Assembly (NCBI RefSeq): GCF_040939125.1
Contig: NZ_CP162495.1
Coordinates: 2,170,001 to 2,234,000 of the forward strand
Origin: Clostridium sp. BJN0013
GTDB lineage: Bacteria; Bacillota; Clostridia; Clostridiales; Clostridiaceae
Direction: 5' to 3'
DNA: 64,000 bases
A program made the translations under genes and the position numbers. Positions 10,235 to 19,902 of the stretch are shown here, piece after piece (position 1 is the stretch's first letter; each line of letters starts with the position of its first letter). Under the pieces are notes generated by a model that saw only the letters and a list, made by a program, of their open reading frames with translations, had not been told where the DNA came from and did no database searches.

Positions 10235-11005
10235 TTAAGCCGCTTTCCGTTTATAGGCCCTCATTGCGAATATATACGCGACAATAAGGATACCCAGGCA
10301 CCATGCGAGCGCAATCCAGATGTCGCTGTCGACGGACTGCCCCGCGAGCAGTGAACGGATAGCATCCACGATCGAAGTAACCGGCTGATTTTCGGCAAAG
10401 GCGCGAACGGGTCCCGGCATGGACGCCGTAGGCACAAAGGCCGAGCTGATAAACGGTAAGAAAATAAGCGGATAGGAAAAGGCGCTCGCTCCGTCCACCG
10501 ATTTTGCGATCAGTCCAGGAATCACCGCGATCCAAGTCAGGGCCAGCGTAAACAGCGCGAGGATGCCGGCCACGGCGAGCCATGACAGCACCCCTGCCGA
10601 CGAGCGAAAGCCCATAATCAAAGCTACAAGAATGATGACGATGACCGAAATGGTGTTGGATACCAGCGAGGTCAGCACGTGCCCCCACAGCATGGATGAA
10701 CGTGCGATCGGCATGGAATGGAACCGCTCGAAGATGCCCCCCTGCACATCCATAAACAGACGGACAGCCGTATAGGCGATGCCGCTTGCAATCGCAATCA
10801 GCAGAATGCCGGGGAGCAGATAATTCACATAATTGTCCGTACCGGCTTGAATTGCGCCGCCCAACACATATACAAACAGCAGCATCATTGCAATCGGAGT
10901 AATGCAGACCGTGATAATGGTATCCATGCTGCGGAAAATATGGCGCATGGAACGTCCAAGCATAACGCCCATATCGCTGAAAAAGTGTTTCTTTACGGTT
11001 TCCAT
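10235..11005 (-). CDS. ABC-2 type permease, DrrB-like
   Basis: This 256-residue protein has six predicted helices and an ABC-2 membrane-domain layout. The first part contains VITVCITPIAMMLLFVYVLGGAI, and late on there is PLIFLPFISSAFVPTASMPGPVRAFAENQPVTSIVDAIRSLL, the usual ABC-2 C-terminal signature of daunorubicin-type exporters. It starts right at the end of the ATPase gene, so translation is coupled. Base composition is much GC-richer than the flanks, indicating transfer. It forms a multidrug-type exporter with the neighbouring ATPase. The substrate is unknown. Confidence 0.88.
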   Translation of the reverse strand: METVKKHFFSDMGVMLGRSMRHIFRSMDTIITVCITPIAMMLLFVYVLGGAIQAGTDNYVNYLLPGILLIAIASGIAYTAVRLFMDVQGGIFERFHSMPIARSSMLWGHVLTSLVSNTISVIVIILVALIMGFRSSAGVLSWLAVAGILALFTLALTWIAVIPGLIAKSVDGASAFSYPLIFLPFISSAFVPTASMPGPVRAFAENQPVTSIVDAIRSLLAGQSVDSDIWIALAWCLGILIVAYIFAMRAYKRKAA

Positions 11006-11764
11006 TTACTTTTCCTCCTTCTTGCCAATGATTGCGAGGAATATCTCCTCCAATGTCGGCTGTTTTTCCACATACTCCACCTTTGCGGGCGGGAACAGCT
11101 TTTTCAGTTCCGCGAGCGTACCGCTCACGATAATCCTTCCCTCATGCAAAATGGCGATACAGTCGGCGAGTTGCTCGGCTTCCTCCAAATATTGCGTGGT
11201 CAGGAACACCGTCGTGCCGCCGTCAGCAAGCTCTTTGACCGTCCTCCAAACCTCGATGCGCGCCTCGGGGTCAAGCCCGGTGGTCGGCTCGTCGAGAAAA
11301 ATAACTTGCGGTTTTCCTATAAGGCTCATGGCGATGTCGAGCCTACGGCGCATACCGCCCGAATAGGTGGAAACCCTGCGGTCGGCGGTCTCGGTCAAAC
11401 CGAAGTGTTTCAGTAAATCATCGGCGACCTGACGCGGATTTTGGAGGTGCCTCAGCTTGGCGATCATGATAAGGTTTTCTCGCCCGGTCAATATCTCGTC
11501 TACAGCGGCGAATTGCCCTGTCAGGCTGATTGACTGGCGCACATAGTCGGGCTTTGCCACAACATCGATGCCGTTTACAGCGGCGGTTCCGCCATCCTGT
11601 TTAAGCAGCGTGGTGAGGATTTTAACAATAGTCGTCTTGCCCGCGCCGTTGGAGCCGAGTAGGGCGAAAATCTCACCTCGCTTCACTTCAAAATCGACGC
11701 CCTTTAGGACTTCTGTGTCCTTGAAAGACTTTCGCAGACCTTTCACTTCAATTGCTTTTTCCAT
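11006..11764 (-). CDS. ABC exporter ATPase, DrrA-like
   Basis: All ATPase motifs are intact: Walker A GSNGAGKTT, signature YSGGMRRRLD, Walker B VIFLDEPTTGLDP and a switch region with glutamine in place of histidine (FLTTQYLEEAEQLAD), as in daunorubicin-resistance ATPases. It energises the permease directly downstream. Its start overlaps the preceding DUF1048 gene by 17 bp, so all five genes from the PadR regulator onward form one operon. Confidence 0.92.
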   Translation of the reverse strand: MEKAIEVKGLRKSFKDTEVLKGVDFEVKRGEIFALLGSNGAGKTTIVKILTTLLKQDGGTAAVNGIDVVAKPDYVRQSISLTGQFAAVDEILTGRENLIMIAKLRHLQNPRQVADDLLKHFGLTETADRRVSTYSGGMRRRLDIAMSLIGKPQVIFLDEPTTGLDPEARIEVWRTVKELADGGTTVFLTTQYLEEAEQLADCIAILHEGRIIVSGTLAELKKLFPPAKVEYVEKQPTLEEIFLAIIGKKEEK

Positions 11765-12122
11765 CCCGACATCCCCCTTTTTTATCCGTAATCTTTTTCA
11801 TGGCCTTGTTAACTTCTTGGTCAACAGATTCTTGATAGATGTCAGCGTAAGTTTTTGAATCTTTGATTAGATCGTCGCAGAAAGTCGCTACGTCACTGCC
11901 CGTCACTTCGAGTACGCCTTTCCCCAAGGCCGCGTCCTCTTCAAAAAGATCGATAATCCCCGAGAGCAAACCCGTCCCGTCGGTTAGCTCAACAGGGCCG
12001 ACCTTAAAGAGATATTTTTGAATCTCTTTATAAACAATCTGATAATCTTGCGGGAGCGCTTTGATACGTGCCACGTGCGCTCGCCACTCTTTTTTGCCTT
12101 CGATAATATCTTGTATTCTCAT
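11748..12122 (-). CDS. DUF1048-family protein, second copy, 124 aa
   Basis: This small, soluble, mostly helical protein opens with MRIQDIIEGKKEWRAHVARIKALPQDYQIVYKEIQKYLF. It is paralogous to the protein encoded just upstream: the LPxDYQxxxxxIxxxL stretch and the GLLSGIIDLFEEDAALGKGVLEVTGSDVATFCDDLI stretch recur in both. DUF1048 proteins typically occur in pairs between a PadR regulator and an ABC exporter, as here, but their job is not established. The C-terminal 15 residues overlap the start of the ATPase gene. Confidence 0.82.
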   Translation of the reverse strand: MRIQDIIEGKKEWRAHVARIKALPQDYQIVYKEIQKYLFKVGPVELTDGTGLLSGIIDLFEEDAALGKGVLEVTGSDVATFCDDLIKDSKTYADIYQESVDQEVNKAMKKITDKKGGCRDGKSN

Positions 12123-12131
12123 TTTATCCTC

Positions 12132-12479
12132 CTATTCACCTAATTTTTTAGCGATATTATTGTTGAGTTGCTTGCGCCACTTGTCGCGATAAGACTTTGC
12201 CCCTTCTTCGCCGGCCAGCGCTGAACAGAAGCCTTTGATATCGTCACCCAAAACCTCTTGGACACTCTGACCGTCCGCCGCCGTTTCTTCAAGCAGACCA
12301 AGCACACCGTCAAGAATTGGCATGAGGTTGCGACCGGTGAAATCTGAGTATGACCAAAGATTGGCATTAATTTTTTCCCATGCCGCTTGATAATCAGCAG
12401 GCAGTTTTTTGACTCGCGATTCAAAAGTTTTCAATTCTTTAGTCATGTCACTGCCTGTGATTTTTTTCCAAAAATTCAT
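12132..12479 (-). CDS. DUF1048-family protein, first copy, 115 aa
   Basis: I start the protein at MNFWKKITGSDMTKELKTF because the ATG at 12479 follows GGAGAAAAAA and shares one base with the stop codon of the PadR gene (TAATG), a classic coupled start. A longer open frame to 12527 exists but its codons overlap padR. Like its neighbour it carries LPADYQAAWEKINANLW and a GVLGLLEETAADGQSVQEVLGDDIKGFCSAL block. The duplicate pair suggests a heteromeric accessory factor for the exporter or its regulator, which is inference only. Confidence 0.82.
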   Translation of the reverse strand: MNFWKKITGSDMTKELKTFESRVKKLPADYQAAWEKINANLWSYSDFTGRNLMPILDGVLGLLEETAADGQSVQEVLGDDIKGFCSALAGEEGAKSYRDKWRKQLNNNIAKKLGE

Positions 12480-12811
12480 TATTTTTTCTCCTTTAACTCG
12501 TTGATTTTTGACGTGACAAATTCCCATTTTTCCCAGAACTTCCGCAGTTCCTCGCGCCCCGCGTCGTTGAGCGCGAAAAACTTTCGCGGCGGTCCCATGT
12601 TGGAGGGCTTCTTGGTGATCTCCACCAACTTGTTTTTTTCAAGCCGTATCAGGATGGTGTACACCGTTCCCTCCACAACATCTGTGAAACCGAGGGCGTT
12701 CAGCCGCCGCGTGATTTCGTAGCCGTAGGTTTCTTTGCGGCTTATAATTTCAAGGACGCAGCCCTCAAGCACACCTTTGAGCATTTCCGTTAGATCTTCC
12801 AGCATAATCAC
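12479..12811 (-). CDS. PadR-family transcriptional regulator
   Basis: The 110-residue protein has the PadR winged helix: LKGVLEGCVLEIISRKETYGYEITRRLNALGF, then VVEGTVYTILIRLEKNKLV and the beta wing with GPPRKFFALNDAGREEL. It is the minimal s2 PadR type, with one dimerisation helix at the C-terminus. As first gene of the exporter operon it very probably represses its own promoter and is relieved by the exported compound. A promoter with palindromic sequence lies directly upstream. Confidence 0.92.
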   Translation of the reverse strand: MIMLEDLTEMLKGVLEGCVLEIISRKETYGYEITRRLNALGFTDVVEGTVYTILIRLEKNKLVEITKKPSNMGPPRKFFALNDAGREELRKFWEKWEFVTSKINELKEKK

Positions 12812-12860
12812 CTCTTACTATTCTGTATGACTGATATTCAGTATTGCTTACTACCACTAT

Positions 12861-12889
12861 ATAGTAACACGTAGTAGTTGGTTTGTCAA
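12861..12889 (-). promoter_or_regulatory. Promoter of the padR exporter operon
   Basis: Toward padR there is TTGACA (12884-12889), 17 bp, TACTAT (12861-12866). The palindrome ACTATATAGT overlaps the -10 box, and ACTGA-N3-TCAGT lies just downstream. Both are plausible PadR operator sites. Confidence 0.75.
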
Positions 12890-12971
12890 TAGCGGTTGTT
12901 CTGATAATGGATTTCAACTAAAACGCAAGATGCTATCCGGCAAGCAGGGCAACTGTGGCCACAGTCGCATA

Positions 12972-12998
12972 TTTTTTGTAGGATGAACCTACAAAAAA
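12972..12998. terminator. Bidirectional terminator-like hairpin
   Basis: TTTTTTGTAGG (12972-12982) pairs perfectly with CCTACAAAAAA (12988-12998) around ATGAA. The T-runs make it usable as a terminator in both directions, between the padR promoter and the relaxase remnant. Confidence 0.65.
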
Positions 12999-13034
12999 TT
13001 GCTTATTGAGGTCAGCCCCAAACCCTGCCCCTCC

Positions 13035-13382
13035 GCTTCTTTGTTGCGTCATGTCGCTATCGCTCCATTTCCTTGTTTTTCTGTACGTCCGTCAGGCCGA
13101 GCAGATGGTCAATGTTGACCTGTATATCCTCCTGCCCATAACCTTTGCCAAGTGTGGAGGAGTGGAATTGCAGTAAATGTAATTATGAAAATGCTTGCGG
13201 TCAACATGTGTAGCTACAAAAAAAGCGTGCTTGCCTTTAGTCCAGCGCATAGCCTGTTTCATAGCCTATCCAGTTGGCTTCCTCCGGAGTTATCTCACCG
13301 GAAACAAAGGACTGGCGGATCTGATAGTACAAAACGTCCGCATCCCTTTTTTGTTTTCGGCCCGTGATAGCCTTATACTTGG
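13035..13382 (-). pseudogene. Relaxase / mobilisation nuclease remnant
   Basis: The minus strand encodes ITGRKQKRDADVLYYQIRQS, then VSGEITPEEANWIGYETG. After a frameshift it continues MRWTKGKHAFFVATHVDRK and HFHNYIYCNST, the HUH metal-binding motif of MobA/MobL-type relaxases. Further in-frame pieces follow (VNIDHLLGLTDVQKNKEMER) before a stop. The start and the C-terminal two thirds are missing, and at least one frameshift separates the parts. The GC-rich composition matches the ABC cassette, so the exporter operon probably arrived on a mobilisable element that has since lost its transfer gene. Confidence 0.78.
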
Positions 13383-13396
13383 CTGTCACAGTAAAA

Positions 13397-13640
13397 TATT
13401 ATTAGGCAGAAAAATAAGAAAATATATTTCATCCAAAGGGGCATCGTACACGATTCCTCCGAAGTCCAATACTCAAAATCCATGGAAATGTGATCGCTGA
13501 CTCTATAAAGAACGTCACTTAGTAGAATGCTCTTTTAATAAAATCAAGCATTTTCGTAGGATTGCAACTCGGTACGATAAGCTGGCATCTTCTTTTTTAC
13601 CTTTGTTTACTGTGCTTCGATATTTATCTTGTGCAAATAG
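13397..13640 (+). pseudogene. IS5-type transposase C-terminal remnant
   Basis: Reading the plus strand, SKGASYTIPPKSNTQNPWKC is followed by an in-frame TGA, then LYKERHLVECSFNKIKHFRR and IATRYDKLASSF. A frameshift then leads into VYCASIFILCK and a stop. This is the conserved end of IS5/IS427-type transposases. Two independent lesions show old decay. It abuts the relaxase remnant on its left and the signal peptidase gene on its right, marking the end of the accessory island. Confidence 0.8.
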
Positions 13641-13700
13641 TATAGGAATTGTACATTTTCAGACATACCCTAAGCATTTTTTTATTTTAGGAGGAAAAAT

Positions 13701-14239
13701 ATGACTTTGAATCTTAAAAACTTGATTAAAATATTTATGTTATCTATAGTTCTACCAATGGCAATAGTACTAATAATAAACAAATTATTAGTTTTTCAGA
13801 TCATTGTGCCTTCAGACTCTATGTATCCTACAATAAAAGAAGGGGATAGAATCCTTGTTACAAGAGTATATGATACAACAAAGTTAATGAGAGGCGATAT
13901 AATAGTATTATATTCAGATGAATTAAAAACCACTATAGTAAAAAGATTAGTAGGAATGCCAGGAGATTTTGTTTCTATGAAAGATGGACAAGTATTCATA
14001 AATAAAAAAAATTAGATGAACCTTACATAGTGTGTAGAAGTGATTCCAGTAAAAATTTAAAAGTGCCATCTAACCGCTTTTTATTTTTAGGAGATAACCG
14101 TTTTTCATCATATGACTCAAGATATTGGAAAGAACCATACATAGAATCCACTTGTATAAAAGGAAAAGCCCGATTTATACTATATCCATTTAAAAGATTT
14201 GGAAAATTTACTATTGGGCAAGACGTACTAAAAAACTAA
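13701..14239 (+). pseudogene. lepB: Signal peptidase I with a frameshift in an A8 run
   Basis: The first part has one N-terminal membrane helix and the catalytic serine region VPSDSMYPT, then the catalytic-lysine region TTIVKRLVGMPGD. The second part, in another frame, continues VCRSDSSKNLKVPSNRFLFL with GDNRFSSYDSRYW, the last conserved box. All active-site boxes are present, so this is one family S26 type I signal peptidase of about 180 residues. The break lies in eight A residues (14004-14011); nine would restore the frame. This could be a true mutation, transcriptional slippage, -1 ribosomal slippage on A-AAA-AAA, or a base-calling error. It has a good AGGAGG site and precedes the glycosyltransferase gene by 30 bp. 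Confidence 0.85.
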
Positions 14240-14269
14240 TAAATTTTTTTAAAATAGGAGTGAAAACCA

Positions 14270-15664
14270 ATGATACCATTTAATAAGATATTTAAAAATA
14301 ATTATCTAAAAAACAACGATATTTTTTATCTATTTATAATAACTTGTCTAGGTATATTTATACGAACCTTTTTTATAATTACTGTAAGTAATTATCCAAA
14401 ATCTGATTTTTACACATACCAAGATATTGCAACTAATATTTTTTTACATAAAGGACATTCCTACTTAGGCAAACCCATAGCTTTCCAACCTATGGGTTAC
14501 ACTATGTCATTAGGATACTTTTATAGCCTCTTTGGATTAAATAATATTCTTCTAGGTAAAATATTTAATGTTATATTGTCATCAATTACATTAATAATAT
14601 TCTTATTAATTTTATTAAAACTAATGCATAATAGACTTTCTATATATTTATCATGTATCATTATTACGTTTATTCCAAATTATATAGCATATAATAACGT
14701 TTTAGGAGCTGAAGTTTTAATAACTTTTCTGTTTTCTATTGTAATTTATCTACAGATATGTGACTTTAATAACACACTTAAATATATTATTATCGGCATT
14801 TTTACAGGAGTTGCCGCTTTAACTAAACCTTTTTTTCTCATGTACCCTTTTATATTAACATTAATTAATTGGATAAATTACAAAAATATAAAAAGTTCCA
14901 TTAAAGTATTACTTAGTACCTTTGTATTCTTATGTCTAGTTATTGCTCCATGGACATATAGAAATTATAAAGCTTACGGGCTATTTATACCTGTTTCTTA
15001 TAATGGAGGATATGTATTGTTTATTAACAATAATCAGAATAATACAACCGGAGCTTAGATGCCTCTTTCTTCAATACATGTACCAGAAGATGTAAATGCT
15101 AAACTTTTAAGACTTAATTTTGATTATAAAAATTCCTATAAGCAAAACGAAATTCTATTAAATCCTAATCTAGAACCTGTATTCAAAGATGAAGCCAAAA
15201 AATGGATATTAAATCACCCGGATAAATTTTTTAAACTTGGTATTATTAGAGTACGTAATACATTTTTTAAGGGTGCTGCAGATATATATGAATGGGCAAT
15301 AGATAGTGTATCACCAAAAAGAGCCAATAAACTTTTGAGAACTAATTTTATTCATTTAGTTTTCGATAGGTATATCTATATATTAAGCTTTGGTGGTTTT
15401 ATTTACGTATTATTTAACTTGAAAAATGTACTACTTAGCTTATTCTTTAATAAATATAAACTTAATTATGAAATATCTATACCATTTTTTAATATAGCAT
15501 TTTTCATACTAATACCTTTTGTATTTGAAGGTCAACCAAGGTATAACTTTCCTGTATTATTTTTACTTGCAATATGTACAACTAATTATATAGAAAAAAT
15601 ATTTAACTTTATAAAAAACAATCAACTTATAACAAATTTAATTGGAAGACTCTGTTTAAATTGA
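14270..15664 (+). pseudogene. GT39-like membrane glycosyltransferase with an in-frame TAG
   Basis: Two open frames of 262 and 201 codons are in the same frame and separated only by TAG at 15056-15058 (after NNNQNNTTGA). The combined 464-residue protein has about ten hydrophobic helices, with PKSDFYTYQDIA in the first large loop. That is typical of dolichyl-phosphate-mannose or ArnT-type glycosyltransferases, which move sugars from a lipid carrier outside the membrane. Relatives appear to have Trp or Tyr at the TAG position. The ATG that follows TAG could restart only the C-terminal half. It likely formed a unit with the signal peptidase upstream, and both are broken. Confidence 0.8.
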
Positions 15665-16039
15665 TATACTCAGCAGAAACTTCATGGGGTAATGAATGAA
15701 ATGCCTCCAAGATTTGAAGCTGGAGGCTAACTTTTATCATAAATTTTTCCCTGTAAATACATAACTACTTTGCCCCTGATTACAGAGCTGCTGGTATTAC
15801 CCCTATTAAGAAGCTAAGTGAAAAATCCCAAAATAATGCTTGATTTTTTATGCTTACAGGTGGGGAATTTTTATTCCGATAAACGGGACTTTTTTCTTGA
15901 CAATAACACCATTATGATTTAAAGGAAATCTCTGAAGTTGAAGGAAGTGTTTGGGCAGCATATAACTAGGTAATTCTTTTTTTATATTTTGTTTTAATAT
16001 CTCAATACCCATTTCAGACAAATATTCATATTATTTTTC
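15665..16039. other. Intergenic stretch
   Basis: I see no gene. A hairpin GCCTCC-N13-GGAGGC lies near 15701-15726, close to the glycosyltransferase stop, and may end that transcript. The rest is mixed sequence with no recognisable signal. Confidence 0.4.
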
Positions 16040-16087
16040 AAAAAACAAACACAAAATAGACAGCTAACCCACAAGATAAGCTGCCTG
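16040..16087 (-). terminator. Terminator after the YdjM-like gene
   Basis: On the minus strand AGGCAGCTTA pairs with TTAGCTGTCT around a 9-base loop, then TATTTTGTGTTTGTTTTTT. It ends the gene at 16094-16720. Confidence 0.7.
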
Positions 16088-16093
16088 TTCTGT

Positions 16094-16720
16094 TTAAAAA
16101 TACATATGAAAATATTTTAAGTTGTATATATATATTATTTTACACAAAAAACCCGTATAACTAATAACAGATATAACAGTATTTGCTATGCCTCTGGAAC
16201 TGACAAGTGAAAGGCAGAAACCTCCCACAGGTAATGGAAACAATAGATATTCTGGTTTTTCATTTAATAAATCCAATACCATGTGCAGTGCATATCCAAG
16301 TCCAAACCAAATGACAAACTTCCCTGCGATGAGCCATACTCCTATATTCATAGTTGCAAAACCCAGCAAACTATGCATATATTTTCTATGCCCTGTTATT
16401 CTTCCAAAAACAATTGAACTAACTACAAATAAAATGCCTATCACCTTCAGCTGTCCCGGCATATTTTTACTTATTAACTTCATAACATTGTAATGGAACA
16501 AATATGTATCTGCCAAATACAAGCCTAATAACAAGATAGTCATGTGAATAATATCACTTATAACATGGCCAGCTTTAGACATTTTCAGATCTGCATCTGT
16601 GGCATATGATCCCAGTACCACGAAACCCAAACCTATAATAGAAGTTTCTATACTTGCTTTAGGAACTAATAAAAACGCCGCTCCGCAAAGTCCCACCGCT
16701 GCATGTGTCTTTCCCGTCAT
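16094..16720 (-). CDS. YdjM-family membrane-bound metal-dependent hydrolase
   Basis: The 208-residue protein begins MTGKTHAAVGL, has GSYATDADLKMSKAGHV, a central GHRKYMHSLLGF and then LGYALHMVLDLLNEK. These His/Asp-rich loops between four to five helices are the family signature (LexA-regulated membrane hydrolases related to YdjM) and suggest metal binding near the membrane surface. The actual substrate is unknown. It stands alone, with its own terminator, and a good GGAGG lies before the ATG. The last 15 residues are rich in Tyr and Lys and not obviously part of the family. Confidence 0.82.
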   Translation of the reverse strand: MTGKTHAAVGLCGAAFLLVPKASIETSIIGLGFVVLGSYATDADLKMSKAGHVISDIIHMTILLLGLYLADTYLFHYNVMKLISKNMPGQLKVIGILFVVSSIVFGRITGHRKYMHSLLGFATMNIGVWLIAGKFVIWFGLGYALHMVLDLLNEKPEYLLFPLPVGGFCLSLVSSRGIANTVISVISYTGFLCKIIYIYNLKYFHMYF

Positions 16721-16880
16721 AATTTACCTCCAAAAAATCATTTCATTTTCTATTAAGTTTCTTTTCTTGTTCTTAAGAAGCAAGCTTAAAAACTTCGATC
16801 TATTTAATTTAGCTTGAAGTACCTCTCAATTAAATTATCGAATAAATTTAATTCATAAATATATATTTTATATAATGTTT

Positions 16881-19184
16881 TTAGTTTATTAACATTGTAT
16901 ATATGATATTTCTCATATTCCAAATGCTATAACATACAAAAAATGAAAAGACTGCTGCTTTAAATCTTTTTAATCTTAAAGCATTAGCTAAAACCGATAC
17001 AGAACTAAGGCTCATTGCAGCTCCTGCTATCATAGGATTTAATAGTGGGCCTCCAAATATGTGTAAGATTCCCATTGCAACTGGTATTCCAACTGTATTA
17101 TAAGCAAATGCCCAGAATAAATTTTGTTTAATATTTCTTATAGTACTTTTACTTAATTGCACAGCCGTGGGAACATCCATTAAATCGCTTCTCATAAGAA
17201 CTATATCTGCTGATTCCATAGCAACGTCTGTTCCCGAACCTATAGCTATACCAATATCAGCTTGTGCTAGTGCTGGAGCATCATTTATACCATCACCAAC
17301 CATTGCAACTTTCTTACTTTCATCCTGAAGTTTCTTTACTTCACTCGCTTTGTCTTGCGGTAAAACTTCTGCTAGAATTCTATCTATTCCTACCTGTTTA
17401 GCAATAGCTTCGGCAGTTCTTTTATTGTCTCCGGTTATCATTGCTACTTCAATTCCCATATTATGAAGCTTTTCTATTGCTTTTCTACTATTTTCCTTAA
17501 CAGTATCTGCAACAGCTATGATTCCTGCTATTTTTTCACCTACAGCTATATACATTGGAGTTTTACCTTCTTCTGCTAAGTTATCTGAAGCCTTTTCTAA
17601 TCCTGTTAATGATATTTTGCTTTCAACCATGAGTTTTCTGTTTCCGAGTAATATATTTTTACCATCTATCTTGACTTCAATCCCATGACCAGGAATAGCT
17701 CTAAAGAAATCAAGCTTCTTAAATTCTAGTCCTTTTTCTTCTGCACCTTTGACAATCGCCTCACCAAGGGGATGTTCTGAACCTTTTTCTGCTGATGCAG
17801 CTAATTGTAATAAATCATTTTGAGTTATACCACTTACAGTAACTATATCCGTAACCTTTGGTTTTCCTTCTGTTATAGTACCTGTCTTATCAAATACTAT
17901 AGTTTGTATCTTATGGGCAGTTTCCAGTGCTACACCACTTTTTATTAAAACACCGTATTCTGCTCCTTTACCTGTACCTACCATAATTGCTGTTGGGGTA
18001 GCTAGCCCCAGGGCACATGGACAAGCAATTACTAAAACGGATATAAATATTGTAAGTGAGAATATTCCTGATTCTCCACCAAAGAAGTACCATGCTAAAC
18101 CTGAAATAACTGCTAAGGATATGACTATAGGAACAAAGTACCCTGAAATAACGTCTGCAAGTTTTGCAATTGGAGCTTTGGAACCTTGAGCATCCTCTAC
18201 TAACTTTATAATTTGGGCAAGTGCTGTATCTTTACCAACTTTAGTAGCTTTATATTTTATAGTTCCATTTTTATTTATACTTGCCCCAATAATTTTATCT
18301 CCGGCATTTTTTTCTACCGGAATACTTTCACCTGTTAACATTGATTCATCTACTGAAGTAATACCCTCAATCACTTCCCCATCTACAGGTATCTTTTCTC
18401 CTGGTTTAACTACTATTACATCTCCTACTTCTACTTCTGCAATAGTAATTTCTGTTTCTTTTTCGTCTCTTATAACTATAGCTGTTTTAGGAGCAAGTCC
18501 CATAAGTTTCTTGATAGCTTCAGAAGTCTTTCCTTTAGAAACAGATTCTAAATATTTACCAAGAGTTATTAAAGTAATAATTACTGCTGCTGACTCAAAA
18601 TATAAGTCTTTAGTATAACTTATATCTCCACCGATAATCTTAACTGTTGAAAATATACCATAAAGAACTGCTGCGGATGTGCCTATTGCAATAAGTGAGT
18701 CCATATTAGGACTTCCTTTAAATAGTGTTTTAAATCCAATTGTGTAATATCTATTACCTGCAATTATAACAGGTATAATTAAGAATAATTGTGTTAAAGC
18801 AAACACTTCTGGATTCATCATGGGATTAACAAAACCAGGTAGTGGAAGTCCTAGCATATGACCCATTGCCATATAAAGTATCGGTACTGTAAATATAGTA
18901 GATATAATGAAATTCTTCCATAAGAGTTCTATTTCTTTTTCTTTTCTCTCTTTATCCATATCTACTGTAGCTTCTTCTTCAATTGCCTTATAGCCAGCTT
19001 TTTCTACTGCATTCTTTATATCTATAACTCTTATCTTTGAATGCTCATAGCTTATAGTTAATTTTTCAGTGGCTAAATTAACACTTGATTCTATAACACC
19101 ATCAAGCTTTTTTGTAGCTCTTTCTACTGCTTTAGCACAAGATGCACATGTCATCCCTTCTATTTTAAATGATTTAGCTTCCAT
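16881..19184 (-). CDS. copA: Copper-translocating P1B-type ATPase
   Basis: The protein exports Cu(I) across the membrane at the cost of ATP. In order: a heavy-metal-binding domain with GMTCASC (residues 9-15), transmembrane helices, the TGES actuator motif, the CPC metal channel ([11 protein letters not shown]), the phosphorylated DKTGT, the SEHPLG motif and the hinge GDGINDAP. One metal-binding domain and 767 residues are normal for Firmicutes. The final 20 or so residues ([15 protein letters not shown] onward) do not look like the family. They are encoded by a sequence repeated at 24013-24049, so the native end was probably replaced. It sits 32 bp downstream of csoR and is co-regulated with it. 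Confidence 0.95.
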   Translation of the reverse strand: MEAKSFKIEGMTCASCAKAVERATKKLDGVIESSVNLATEKLTISYEHSKIRVIDIKNAVEKAGYKAIEEEATVDMDKERKEKEIELLWKNFIISTIFTVPILYMAMGHMLGLPLPGFVNPMMNPEVFALTQLFLIIPVIIAGNRYYTIGFKTLFKGSPNMDSLIAIGTSAAVLYGIFSTVKIIGGDISYTKDLYFESAAVIITLITLGKYLESVSKGKTSEAIKKLMGLAPKTAIVIRDEKETEITIAEVEVGDVIVVKPGEKIPVDGEVIEGITSVDESMLTGESIPVEKNAGDKIIGASINKNGTIKYKATKVGKDTALAQIIKLVEDAQGSKAPIAKLADVISGYFVPIVISLAVISGLAWYFFGGESGIFSLTIFISVLVIACPCALGLATPTAIMVGTGKGAEYGVLIKSGVALETAHKIQTIVFDKTGTITEGKPKVTDIVTVSGITQNDLLQLAASAEKGSEHPLGEAIVKGAEEKGLEFKKLDFFRAIPGHGIEVKIDGKNILLGNRKLMVESKISLTGLEKASDNLAEEGKTPMYIAVGEKIAGIIAVADTVKENSRKAIEKLHNMGIEVAMITGDNKRTAEAIAKQVGIDRILAEVLPQDKASEVKKLQDESKKVAMVGDGINDAPALAQADIGIAIGSGTDVAMESADIVLMRSDLMDVPTAVQLSKSTIRNIKQNLFWAFAYNTVGIPVAMGILHIFGGPLLNPMIAGAAMSLSSVSVLANALRLKRFKAAVFSFFVCYSIWNMRNIIYTMLIN
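16917..16954. repeat. Dispersed repeat, half a, at the copA 3' end
   Basis: About 37 bp match 24013-24049 with one A-run difference and one substitution. Here it lies inside the copA open frame and supplies its odd tail. Confidence 0.75.
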
Positions 19185-19216
19185 ATATTTCTCCTCCCTA
19201 TAAACATAAACAAGTA

Positions 19217-19483
19217 CTATTTAACAATTATTTTTGATAAAAATTCTATAATTTCATCTATCTTCTCGCTTCCTCTGTTATGTTCAAAGGCTTCCACAAC
19301 ACAATGGTTCATATGCTGTTTTAAGATGAGCAAATTAGCTTTTTTTAAAAGTCCTTGAGCTGCAATAATTTGATTAGATATATCAACACAATACCTCCCA
19401 TCTTCAAGCATCTTTATAATACCTTCAATTTGCCCTTTTGCTGTCTTTAATGATACCAACGCTTTATTTTTTTCTTCGTTCAT
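19217..19483 (-). CDS. csoR: CsoR-family copper-sensing repressor
   Basis: This 88-residue all-helical protein has the CsoR Cu(I) ligands: a Cys in [12 protein letters not shown] and the His and Cys in LKQHMNHCV, spaced as in known copper sensors. In the absence of copper such proteins bind DNA; Cu(I) releases them. It lies directly upstream of copA in the same operon, following an AGGAGG site. Upstream palindromes fit an operator. Nickel/cobalt-sensing relatives (RcnR) have an extra N-terminal His, not seen here. Confidence 0.92.
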   Translation of the reverse strand: MNEEKNKALVSLKTAKGQIEGIIKMLEDGRYCVDISNQIIAAQGLLKKANLLILKQHMNHCVVEAFEHNRGSEKIDEIIEFLSKIIVK

Positions 19484-19505
19484 GCTTTACCTCCTCCCCG
19501 TGTAG

Positions 19506-19578
19506 GAGTATACTCGGTATAATACTTATAATTTATAATGTCAATATAAATTTTATTATTACCCCACCGATGTGGGGT
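19506..19578 (-). promoter_or_regulatory. csoR-copA promoter with two palindromes
   Basis: Toward csoR there is TTGACA (19539-19544), 17 bp, TATACC (19516-19521). The palindrome GAGTATACTC (19506-19515) covers the start site. A second GC-rich palindrome, ACCCCA-N6-TGGGGT (19561-19578), lies upstream of -35 and resembles the G/C-flanked CsoR operators. Either may bind CsoR. Confidence 0.75.
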
Positions 19579-19902
19579 GATAGATTAATAAATTCATACA
19601 TAATTATATTTTACTAACTGATTCATACTACAAAAATATAAAGATAAGTATCGCTTCTATACTTTTATTCACATATATATTAACCAAACTTTATAAAGAC
19701 TATACGGCATCTTGACAACATTTCCCACAAGACTGACACTAATACATATATTACCGATACGTAGTGTTGATATCAAATGAACTTTTAAAATAGTTCTCAT
19801 ATTTTGACAGTTTTTACATACCTAATTTGCTCAATTGTATTTATAAAATTTAACTCTCCCAAGGTAATAAATATAATATATTATTTTGTAACATTGAACG
19901 AC

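Noticed and set aside
10718-11416. 232-codon plus-strand frame over the ABC operon
   Set aside because: Antisense shadow of clearly conserved ABC genes, with no ribosome site.
14270-15664. Stop-codon recoding as explanation for in-frame stops
   Set aside because: TAG, TAA and TGA all interrupt different genes, and there is no sign of selenocysteine or pyrrolysine elements.
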